Source of the DNA: Thermoplasmata archaeon
Lineage (GTDB): Archaea; Thermoplasmatota; Thermoplasmata; SG8-5; JAGLSY01
NCBI GenBank assembly: GCA_023137005.1
Contig: JAGLQE010000075.1
Span: forward strand, 1-6,456
Direction: 5' to 3'
DNA: 6,456 bases
The notes below the pieces were generated by a model. That model worked only from the letters and a program-made list of their open reading frames with translations. It was not told the DNA's origin and ran no database searches. Made by a program: the position numbers and the translations under genes. This document shows positions 1 to 5,469 of the stretch, piece after piece (position 1 is the first letter of the stretch; each line of letters begins with the position of its first letter).

Positions 1-770
1 ATACCGTGATCAAGGATGGAGGAGTGTCCATTGACTCGGATGACGTGCAAATGAAGGCCAACCGTGTGAATACGAATATCAGATTCTGCCGAGATCCCAA
101 GGAATTCGATCTGGACATTGATAAGGTAATGCCCACACCTCCACCTGTCGGATACAAGCGCACGATGATCACGAAGAAGCTTGGCTTTGATGGGCTGAAG
201 ATATATCATGCAGACTGGTCTGGCTCTCTTTCTACCAAAGGAGATAAGAGAAAAGTAAATGGCAGTCTTTACATGCAGCATATTACACTGAACACGCCTG
301 CATTTCCCTGGCTCTGGGGAGTGTTCCACAAGACCGATGGGTCTTACCTCACATACTTCACCACCTTCCTGAGCAGATTGATGTTCAGGCGCAGTGCGGA
401 ATGCAAGCCCAAGGCAGATAATAAATTCAAATTCATGAACAAGAATCTGAACTACACCATGGTTGGCCAGCCTACCAAGCGATTCAAGCACATTCGGTAC
501 AATGTGTTCAGACAGGAGAATGGATTACCCGGGTTCGAGGCCTGGGGCGAGCTGGGTGATGAGAGATTGCGCATCAAAGTCAGAACAATTGCCAAGACCA
601 CCTACACCTTTGAGAGAAGGAAATACTGGCGCAATAAGTTCTTCTACAATGAATTTCCATCAGAGGTTGTGGAGATAGAATATACCGATGAGAATGGAAA
701 GGTTCATAAGGAAGGGGGAGATGAATGGAATGGCAACTGCGAATACTCCTGGGGACTCCTGCTTGGCTAG
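1..770 (+). CDS. Probable lipocalin-like (CrtC/AttH-type) domain protein, 5' partial
   Basis: The open frame runs in from the left edge; the GTG at 6 has only five bases before it and nothing shows it to be the start, so the N-terminus is probably missing. About 254 residues are visible. Numbered from that GTG, the centre (about 65-120) has the pattern NGSLYMQH...PWLWGVFHKTDGS..TYF, which resembles the Gly-Tyr-x-x-His and Trp-Gly...Asp-Gly motifs of the CrtC/AttH lipocalin-like fold. The C-terminus ends in a basic aromatic stretch (YWRNKFFYNEFP), a DENGK turn and a GNCEYSWG motif, also typical of that barrel. I see no membrane segment or signal peptide in the visible part. Families with this fold include carotenoid 1,2-hydratase and uncharacterised ligand-binding proteins, so no reaction can be assigned. 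The gene ends 34 bp before the HAD hydrolase gene on the same strand, so the two are probably co-transcribed. The family call is from motif resemblance only; that it is a real gene is secure. Confidence 0.55.
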   Translation, partial: TVIKDGGVSIDSDDVQMKANRVNTNIRFCRDPKEFDLDIDKVMPTPPPVGYKRTMITKKLGFDGLKIYHADWSGSLSTKGDKRKVNGSLYMQHITLNTPAFPWLWGVFHKTDGSYLTYFTTFLSRLMFRRSAECKPKADNKFKFMNKNLNYTMVGQPTKRFKHIRYNVFRQENGLPGFEAWGELGDERLRIKVRTIAKTTYTFERRKYWRNKFFYNEFPSEVVEIEYTDENGKVHKEGGDEWNGNCEYSWGLLLG

Positions 771-790
771 TTCCTTGATCCAGAGATAAT

Positions 791-796
791 AGGAGA
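791..796 (+). promoter_or_regulatory. Ribosome binding site deciding the HAD hydrolase start
   Basis: AGGAGA lies 8-9 bases before the ATG at 805 but only two or three before the in-frame TTG at 799. The normal SD spacing therefore favours ATG 805 and shortens the protein by two residues. Confidence 0.7.
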
Positions 797-804
797 AATT
801 GAAA

Positions 805-1494
805 ATGGTTAAAAAACTATCTGGCATAACATTCGATTATGATGCAACTTTTTACAATTATCCGGTCATGGTGTCCAAGTTGATCCACAGGTTCGGGCCC
901 CATGTCAAGCTCATCTACGACCTCACGGATGAGAGAGCGAAGATGAGGAAGGAAGGTAAGATAGAGAACTTCAGAGAGCGCCAGGTGGAGCTCATGGCCA
1001 TACGGTGGGGTAAATCTCCCGAATGGACGCGGAAGAAGCTGGATAAAGTGGTTTACGATGGCTGGAACTCGGCCTTTGATCGTGTGAAACCTCTCAAGAA
1101 TGTCTTCAATACACTGGACATGGTGGTTGCCAATGATATTCCGATCTGCGTGGTATCTGATTATCCCCCTCATGACAAGATGAAGAAGATGGGGTTCATG
1201 GGATATCCCTGGAAGCTGATCCTCAATGGCGAGGATATCGGATTGATGAAACCGGACCCAACCGGGCTACAGATGGCGATGGAGAAGATGGGAACCAAGC
1301 CCGAAGAGACCCTCCATGTCGGAGATTCCATCAGATACGATATACAGGGAGCGAAGAATGCGGGCATGATGAATGCCTGGCTCAAGTGGCCGTGGAAGAA
1401 GAACAAACACAATATTCAGCCGGATTATACGTTCACGAACTTCAGTCAGTTGATGGACCTGCTGGAGAAGGAGTTTGGGTTGAAGAGGATTTGA
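805..1494 (+). CDS. HAD-superfamily hydrolase
   Basis: A 229-residue cytoplasmic hydrolase of the haloacid dehalogenase superfamily, probably a phosphatase. Motif I is FDYDAT, with the nucleophile Asp11 and the acid/base Asp13. Motif II is VVSD with Ser118, motif III is the Lys in MKPDP (Lys149), and motif IV is GDSIRYD with Asp174 and Asp179, the metal-binding acids. All four catalytic motifs are intact, so the enzyme should be active. Residues about 20-100 form a helical, charged insert between motifs I and II, the position of a C1 cap, which normally sets substrate choice. The family acts on many phosphometabolites and the substrate cannot be inferred. The Ser of motif II is followed by Asp where Asn is common. 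The start at ATG 805 is chosen by the AGGAG spacing. The gene sits 34 bp after the lipocalin-like gene, suggesting an operon, and converges on the ABC operon. Confidence 0.88.
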   Translation: MVKKLSGITFDYDATFYNYPVMVSKLIHRFGPHVKLIYDLTDERAKMRKEGKIENFRERQVELMAIRWGKSPEWTRKKLDKVVYDGWNSAFDRVKPLKNVFNTLDMVVANDIPICVVSDYPPHDKMKKMGFMGYPWKLILNGEDIGLMKPDPTGLQMAMEKMGTKPEETLHVGDSIRYDIQGAKNAGMMNAWLKWPWKKNKHNIQPDYTFTNFSQLMDLLEKEFGLKRI

Positions 1495-1753
1495 GGGTAC
1501 TACATTTTCCCTTTGAGGTGGGGGCTGTATTATTGACACTGGGGGATGGTGGGAGCGATAAGCTGGCAAACATGCCCCGTCTAAATACATTATATTCTCA
1601 TTGTGCGGGCGGGGTACTATATTTGATGTGCTAGCGAGTGACAATGCCAACTGGAGAATCGCGAACCTCGCCCAAAGGGCGGGGGTGTCTTCATCCTTTG
1701 GCCGTAATAAACAACACACTACCACACCCCGCCTAGCAAACCTCTATGCCAGC
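1495..1753. other. Convergent intergenic region with nested inverted repeats, no believable gene
   Basis: This 259-bp gap lies between the HAD gene and the end of the ABC operon. Open frames entering it are continuations of frames antisense to neighbouring genes. I found no tRNA: the TTCGCGA on the minus strand near 1660 has no matching acceptor or anticodon arm. I also found no C/D-box pair. What it holds is a long-range inverted repeat (1559-1568/1747-1756), a second one inside it (1608-1615/1726-1733), a tight hairpin (1666-1684) and a TATA-like stretch (1588-1596). Short T-rich runs at 1505-1514 (+) and 1705-1711 read on the minus strand could serve as archaeal terminators for the two converging units, but neither is strong. 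Confidence 0.6.
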
Positions 1754-1756
1754 TTA
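1559..1756. repeat. Perfect 10-bp inverted repeat enclosing a second 8-bp inverted repeat
   Basis: TAAGCTGGCA at 1559-1568 is exactly complementary to TGCCAGCTTA at 1747-1756, 178 bp apart. Inside it, GGCGGGGT at 1608-1615 is complementary to ACCCCGCC at 1726-1733. The right outer arm includes the stop codon of the last permease gene (TAA on the minus strand at 1756-1754). No target-site duplication is visible: the flanks are GCGA on the left and CGGG on the right. The repeat could be part of a folded RNA or the ends of a small non-coding element. Chance is also possible. Confidence 0.45.
1666..1684. terminator. GC-rich hairpin, possible bidirectional transcription end
   Basis: CCTCGCCC and GGGCGGGG pair over eight positions (one T-G wobble) around an AAA loop. 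The hairpin lies between convergent genes, where a terminator would be expected. It is not followed by a clean T-run on either strand; on the plus strand the next bases are GTGTCTTCATCCTTT. It may instead be part of a structured RNA. Confidence 0.3.
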
Positions 1757-2548
1757 CGGGAACTCTTTCTCCCTAAATATCATCGCGCCCAGTCCCAAAC
1801 ATATGACAATGACCATCAACAGAGTGGCATACGTCCCAGCCGTGGCCTCTGTGTAACTGCTAAGCGAACCATAGTCGATCATCGTAGATCCAATGGACCT
1901 GACAAAGTGCTTGATAGTGTATTTTCCGATCGCCCCTCCGGCCGAGCCAATGAAGCCCTCCCAGATGAAGGCGAAGAACAATCCAAAGTAGATCGGCCTT
2001 TTGAACAATACACTGGTAAGAATGAACATCGCGGAATAGGCCAGTGAGCCGATTATACACAGAACTATCATGGCACCGAGTATGCCTGCCGCATCCCCAC
2101 CCATACCCTGCTGACCAAAGAAGGCCAGCCAGCCTACCAGGCAGATGGCGGATAGTATTATTGAAAGGCTCACGGCCAATGATAGGTAATATGCCAGGTA
2201 CGAGATGGCTCTGTCGAGAGGAGCGGTTATGACCTGGGTAATGCTCTTGTCCTCTATCTCATTCCGTAAAAGTGAAGCACCGTATATCATGGCTATTACT
2301 GGCATGATGAAAGAAAGGATGAGCATGTCCATGAGCTCGGTCCCTGCATCCAGCCTATCTACGGAATCTATCTGGGTCGCGGCATAGCCCATGATGGACC
2401 CGATGAATATCATAATTAGAAGTGTTATTATCCATTGCTTATTGAATAGTACCTTTTTGACAGAGTATTTCATTATCGCGGTTATGGATGTGAAGTAGGA
2501 ATTCAGATCTATTTTACCACCCCACCAGGTACTTGAATATCGATCCAA
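1754..2548 (-). CDS. ABC-2 type transporter permease (second permease of the operon)
   Basis: An integral membrane subunit of about 250-264 residues, last gene of the four-gene ABC operon. Counted from TTG at 2548, six hydrophobic segments lie near 39-58, 74-92, 117-144, 155-181, 186-203 and 240-258. Between segments 2 and 3 is the charged cytoplasmic stretch LRNEIEDKSITQVITAPLDR, the usual ABC-2 coupling region that contacts the ATPase. The protein presumably pairs with the ATPase encoded just upstream. The start is uncertain. TTG 2548 gives a 35-bp overlap with the ATPase gene but has no good SD. ATG 2473 would cut into the helix before segment 1 and also lacks an SD. An SD-like GGTGGGGTGG at 2526-2517 instead points to a start at a non-standard ATA (2512) or CTG (2506). 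Substrate and direction are unknown; most ABC-2 systems export. Confidence 0.88.
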   Translation of the reverse strand: MDRYSSTWWGGKIDLNSYFTSITAIMKYSVKKVLFNKQWIITLLIMIFIGSIMGYAATQIDSVDRLDAGTELMDMLILSFIMPVIAMIYGASLLRNEIEDKSITQVITAPLDRAISYLAYYLSLAVSLSIILSAICLVGWLAFFGQQGMGGDAAGILGAMIVLCIIGSLAYSAMFILTSVLFKRPIYFGLFFAFIWEGFIGSAGGAIGKYTIKHFVRSIGSTMIDYGSLSSYTEATAGTYATLLMVIVICLGLGAMIFREKEFP

Positions 2549-3533
2549 GATCGTCGTCCATGCTGTACATGCTGTCTATCTCGCATCCCGTACTTTCCAC
2601 CAGTTCGGGCATCCTGTCGAAGAAGTCATCGGGCTTTGTGACCTTGGCGATTATTCCATTTCGATCATCCTTATAGCCAACTGAAACAGTGAAATCCTGG
2701 TCCATGAGAACCTTGGCCAGTTCCGTGATATTACTTCCCTCGATGACTATATTGTGTGGATGATGGTCTATCAAACCCCTTATCTCGGAAATATCTCCCT
2801 GGGCAACTGCCCGGCCCTTGTAGATGAGGACGATATTATGGGTCATTCTCTCGATCTCATGCAGAACGTGGGAGCTGACTATGATATTGTGGCCGTGCTC
2901 GAGATGCAGCTTCTTGACCAGGTTGATTATGTCCCGCCTTACCAGGGGGTCCGTGCCGGCAAGAGGCTCGTCCAGTAGCAGGAGTTTCGGGCTATGAATG
3001 AGAGCACCAGCGATCTTCAATCTCTGCCTCATTCCTTTGCTGTAACCAGCCATCTCCCGATCCATATCCTTTTCCATCTTGACTATGTCGGTTACCTCAG
3101 CGATCCTGTCCTTCAGATGAACTTTATCCATGGCGTGAAGTCCACCCAGAAATTTCAGGTATTCACGGCCAGTCATGTTCAGTGGGAGAAAATCATAATC
3201 CGGGCAGAAACCTATGTGAGCCAATTGTTTGGTATTGCCCCAGGGCGGCTGGCCCATGACGAATAAACCACCTGCATTGGATTTGATGGAACCGATTATG
3301 AGCTTGAAGAGCGTGGACTTTCCCGCACCATTGGGCCCCACTATTCCAGTTATTCCCTCACCTATCTGGACATTGAGATTGTTCAGGCCTATCACATTCC
3401 CATACCACTTGCAGAGGTTCATGGCGGATATGACCGGATATGGTTGCTGGGCTATGGGTGGTGGCTGGGCATAAGCTGGTGGCGGAGGAGGTACTGGCTG
3501 GGCCTGGTTGGGCTGCACTGGTTGCTGGTTCAC
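2514..3533 (-). CDS. ABC-2 type transporter ATP-binding protein with Pro/Gln-rich N-terminal leader
   Basis: A 339-residue cytoplasmic ATPase that powers the neighbouring permeases. Walker A is GPNGAGKST (66-74), the signature is YSKGMRQR (164-171), Walker B is LLLLDEP with catalytic Glu189, the D-loop is GTDP (193-196) and the switch is His222. The Q-loop position is Asp112 (IGFCPD) rather than Gln. The C-terminal region ends in DDLGSIFKYLVGW, like the tails of NatA/DrrA-type ATPases. The first ~35 residues are Pro/Gln-rich and low-complexity, with PPPPP at 15-19, before the first beta strand. The start is the GTG at 3533: it overlaps the upstream permease's TGA as GTGA and has a GGTGG four bases before it. 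Frames reaching further upstream only read through the permease gene. ATG at residue 38 would lose the first strand. Confidence 0.9.
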   Translation of the reverse strand: MNQQPVQPNQAQPVPPPPPAYAQPPPIAQQPYPVISAMNLCKWYGNVIGLNNLNVQIGEGITGIVGPNGAGKSTLFKLIIGSIKSNAGGLFVMGQPPWGNTKQLAHIGFCPDYDFLPLNMTGREYLKFLGGLHAMDKVHLKDRIAEVTDIVKMEKDMDREMAGYSKGMRQRLKIAGALIHSPKLLLLDEPLAGTDPLVRRDIINLVKKLHLEHGHNIIVSSHVLHEIERMTHNIVLIYKGRAVAQGDISEIRGLIDHHPHNIVIEGSNITELAKVLMDQDFTVSVGYKDDRNGIIAKVTKPDDFFDRMPELVESTGCEIDSMYSMDDDLGSIFKYLVGW

Positions 3534-4351
3534 TTGCCCACCGCCTTTTGGTTGATCCTTATGTATACCAGGATCAGGGGTACGAACATGACGGTAAGGA
3601 ATATACCTGTGAGCAGGCCAACATTGACCGAATTGGGCAGGCCCAAACCAAAGATAGCCTGCAAGAAGTAGTAGAACAATAGGGATGGGTCCATCAATTC
3701 CCAATCCGGGTTGAATTCCGAGAATATCCCTCCGACTATCATGAGAATGAAAAAGGACATGAAAGTTCCCACAGACGCATAGGATTTGCGCTTGGTCATG
3801 GATGAAATGAACAATCCAGCAGGTATGAAGAAGAAGGTTATGACCAGGCCTGCAATGACAGTTTGGCCAAGAACCACCAAGCTATCGCCATAAGAAGAAC
3901 TGGACTGCGTCGCCATGATGGCAATGGCAAGGACCACAGGAGGAAAGAAACTGAATACCGACAGCGTGAGAAAAGCCCCGCCGATCTTCCCAGCAAGATA
4001 GCTCTCTGTCTTCATGGCCCTTGAGAAATACAATACGAAGGAATTACTTCTAAGGTCCTCGGCTATGGTGTCCGAGCATATCATGGATATCAATAGAATT
4101 ATAAAGATGAAGAGGAGCCCGTTCCCCATTTGATCGGCCATCACCTCACCATCCAGTACTTCATGGGGGGGAAGGATGTAGACGAATATGGATATTATAT
4201 TGACCAGAAATAGGCCTATGATCAATAGGAGTAATATCCACTTGGACTTGAGTTTCTGGCGGAAGAAGGCCATGGACATCACCCACACCCTCTCGAGATG
4301 GTTGGTCCTCTCGCCCGACCACGGCTTGTACGTGATGGGATCAATTGACAT
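3530..4351 (-). CDS. ABC-2 type transporter permease (first permease of the operon)
   Basis: A 273-residue integral membrane protein. Six hydrophobic segments lie near residues 38-60, 77-92, 120-147, 158-184, 191-212 and 245-264. The cytoplasmic stretch SDTIAEDLRSNSFVLYFSRAMKTE (about 93-116) is the expected coupling region, and an amphipathic, basic N-terminal segment (about 17-37) precedes the first helix. The start at ATG 4351 is set by a strong SD, GGGAGGTGGG, ending four bases upstream; an earlier in-frame ATG at 4408 lies deep inside the ATPase gene and has no such site. The gene overlaps the upstream ATPase by 11 bp and the downstream ATPase by 4 bp, so translation is probably coupled throughout. 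It resembles the second permease in topology but not closely in sequence, which suggests an old duplication or a heteromeric partner. Substrate unknown. Confidence 0.9.
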   Translation of the reverse strand: MSIDPITYKPWSGERTNHLERVWVMSMAFFRQKLKSKWILLLLIIGLFLVNIISIFVYILPPHEVLDGEVMADQMGNGLLFIFIILLISMICSDTIAEDLRSNSFVLYFSRAMKTESYLAGKIGGAFLTLSVFSFFPPVVLAIAIMATQSSSSYGDSLVVLGQTVIAGLVITFFFIPAGLFISSMTKRKSYASVGTFMSFFILMIVGGIFSEFNPDWELMDPSLLFYYFLQAIFGLGLPNSVNVGLLTGIFLTVMFVPLILVYIRINQKAVGK

Positions 4352-5327
4352 CTGGCCCACCTCCCTTTTCCTTATCAAGGTTCTGCTCCACTGTTCCGAT
4401 GAAGACATCTTCCAGTGTGGCCCTTTCAGGATAATATCCTCTAAGCTGAACTCCTTTATCGCGGCTTAGCTTGAAAACAGGATTGCCTGGCCCCTTGTTT
4501 ATCACCACGGCAGATATCTCTCCCCTACCCTTCACCACTGACCTTATCTCGTACATCTCGGCCAAGGCCTTGATGAAGGTTTCCATGTTCTCAGGTATTC
4601 CACGGACCTTGACCATCTTCTGGCCATCCTTCTTGGCCAGCAGGTCGTCGATGCTTCCCTCGGTTATCAGGCGGCCATCATTCATTATCACAATATGGTC
4701 GCTAACTCGCTCCAGATCATCCAGTATATGGGAAGATACGAGTATCGTCTTGTCAGATAGGCTGATCTTCCTTATCAGCTCCATCATGTCCTCCCTGCCC
4801 TGGGGGTCCATGCCATTGGTCGGCTCATCAAGGAAAAGTATGGCGGGGTCGTGAACTATCGCCTGGGCCAGTTTAACACGCTGCTTCATTCCGGTCGAAT
4901 AGGAAGAAATGGTCCTGTATCTTTCTTCCCCGATGCCCACAAAATCCAGGACCTCATGGCTGCGGGGGATGGCATCCCTCTTCATCATTCCAGATATCTG
5001 GCCAAGGTAGGATACCAGGTCGACCGCATTAAATTCCTCGATGAGGCAATCGTGCTCCGGCATATAACCGATCATGTCGCGGACGGTCGAGGTCTCGGTC
5101 AGAGGGTCATAGCCTGCCACGATCATTTTACCATTTTCGGGCCTTAGTAGCCCCAGCAATGCCTTGATGAATGTGGATTTGCCAGCTCCATTGGGCCCCA
5201 ATAGGCCAACCACCCCAGATGGTACATTGACAGTGAACTTATCAAGGGCTGTTATCTTGCCAAAACGGACAGTTATGTCTTTAGATGTTATGGTCAATAA
5301 TCTTTGTGCTGGCCTCTTTTCACTCAT
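4341..5327 (-). CDS. ABC-2 type transporter ATP-binding protein (first gene of the operon)
   Basis: A 328-residue ATPase subunit. Walker A is GPNGAGKST (44-52), the signature is YSTGMKQR (143-150), Walker B is ILFLDEP with catalytic Glu168, the D-loop is GMDP (172-175) and the switch is His200. The Q-loop position is Glu91 (IGYMPE), as in many NatA/DrrA-like ATPases. After the nucleotide-binding domain, residues about 225-310 form a C-terminal domain ending YYPERATLEDVFIGTV, the usual DUF4162-like tail. All catalytic residues are present. ATG 5327 is the first possible start: an in-frame TGA lies two codons upstream. There is no SD, and a BRE/TATA about 26 bp upstream predicts a leaderless or nearly leaderless mRNA. 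It leads the operon and overlaps the first permease gene by 11 bp. The substrate cannot be told. Confidence 0.93.
   Translation of the reverse strand: MSEKRPAQRLLTITSKDITVRFGKITALDKFTVNVPSGVVGLLGPNGAGKSTFIKALLGLLRPENGKMIVAGYDPLTETSTVRDMIGYMPEHDCLIEEFNAVDLVSYLGQISGMMKRDAIPRSHEVLDFVGIGEERYRTISSYSTGMKQRVKLAQAIVHDPAILFLDEPTNGMDPQGREDMMELIRKISLSDKTILVSSHILDDLERVSDHIVIMNDGRLITEGSIDDLLAKKDGQKMVKVRGIPENMETFIKALAEMYEIRSVVKGRGEISAVVINKGPGNPVFKLSRDKGVQLRGYYPERATLEDVFIGTVEQNLDKEKGGGPDVN
4356..4365 (-). promoter_or_regulatory. Strong Shine-Dalgarno site for the first permease, inside the ATPase gene
   Basis: Read on the minus strand this is GGGAGGTGGG, containing GGAGGTG with six bases to the ATG at 4351-4349. 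It encodes the Gly-Gly-Gly near the ATPase C-terminus, and it decides the permease start. Confidence 0.8.
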
Positions 5328-5350
5328 CCATCAAATAATGTAGTATTGGA

Positions 5351-5365
5351 GGTTTAAGTCTTTCG
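5351..5365 (-). promoter_or_regulatory. BRE/TATA promoter of the ABC operon
   Basis: On the minus strand this reads CGAAAGACTTAAACC: an A-rich BRE-like element followed by a TTAAA TATA-like core centred near 5355. About 25 bp downstream falls at 5329-5331, almost on the ATPase ATG (5327), so the transcript is probably leaderless. The TATA core is a modest match. Confidence 0.5.
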
Positions 5366-5416
5366 GCATGAACATGCAATCGATGAGACCATCCCCAATA
5401 CACCCTAATATCACTG

Positions 5417-5449
5417 CGCACAATTATTTATATGATTTCTGTTTGTGCG
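5417..5449. promoter_or_regulatory. Operator-like inverted repeat flanking the FKBP TATA box
   Basis: CGCACAA at 5417-5423 is perfectly complementary to TTGTGCG at 5443-5449, with 19 bp between that contain the TATA box. The arm centres are 26 bp apart, about two and a half helical turns. A dimeric regulator bound here would cover the BRE/TATA, suggesting repression. The binding protein is unknown. Confidence 0.45.
5427..5434 (+). promoter_or_regulatory. TATA box of the FKBP gene
   Basis: TTTATATG lies in an AT-rich run (AATTATTTATATGA). Its centre near 5430 predicts transcription start about 5453-5457, leaving a leader of roughly 13-17 bases that begins at the SD (AAGGAG, 5456-5461). It drives the gene divergent to the ABC operon. 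Confidence 0.65.
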
Positions 5450-5455
5450 GAGATT

Positions 5456-5461
5456 AAGGAG
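5456..5461 (+). promoter_or_regulatory. Ribosome binding site deciding the FKBP start
   Basis: AAGGAG lies eight bases before the ATG at 5470 but only two before the in-frame ATG at 5464. The spacing favours 5470 and an N-terminus MTIEDGKFVK. Confidence 0.7.
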
Positions 5462-5469
5462 TAATGATC

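Noticed and set aside
6..8. GTG as the true start of the first gene
   Set aside because: The reading frame is open to the window edge, no SD can be seen in the five bases before it, and the residues after it read like the interior of a domain.
1600..1690. A possible tRNA or C/D-box RNA in the intergenic region
   Set aside because: There is a TTCGCGA-like T-loop on the minus strand, but no 7-bp acceptor pairing, no anticodon arm and no RUGAUGA/CUGA boxes.
1267..2047. Long open frames across the convergent gap on both strands (1267-1725 minus, 1601-2047 plus)
   Set aside because: They are mostly antisense to the HAD hydrolase and the last permease, have no recognisable domain and no SD. They look like by-products of codon use.
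3534..3704. An N-terminal extension of the second ATPase back to 3704
   Set aside because: It lies entirely within the first permease gene in another frame and ends exactly where the GTGA overlap and its GGTGG provide a normal start.
4352..4408. Start of the first permease at ATG 4408
   Set aside because: This would overlap the ATPase gene by 68 bp without an SD, while ATG 4351 has a near-perfect one.
4851..5147. Plus-strand frame of 98 codons inside the first ATPase gene
   Set aside because: It is antisense to the intact signature and Walker B region of a clear ATPase, and its product has no recognisable motif.
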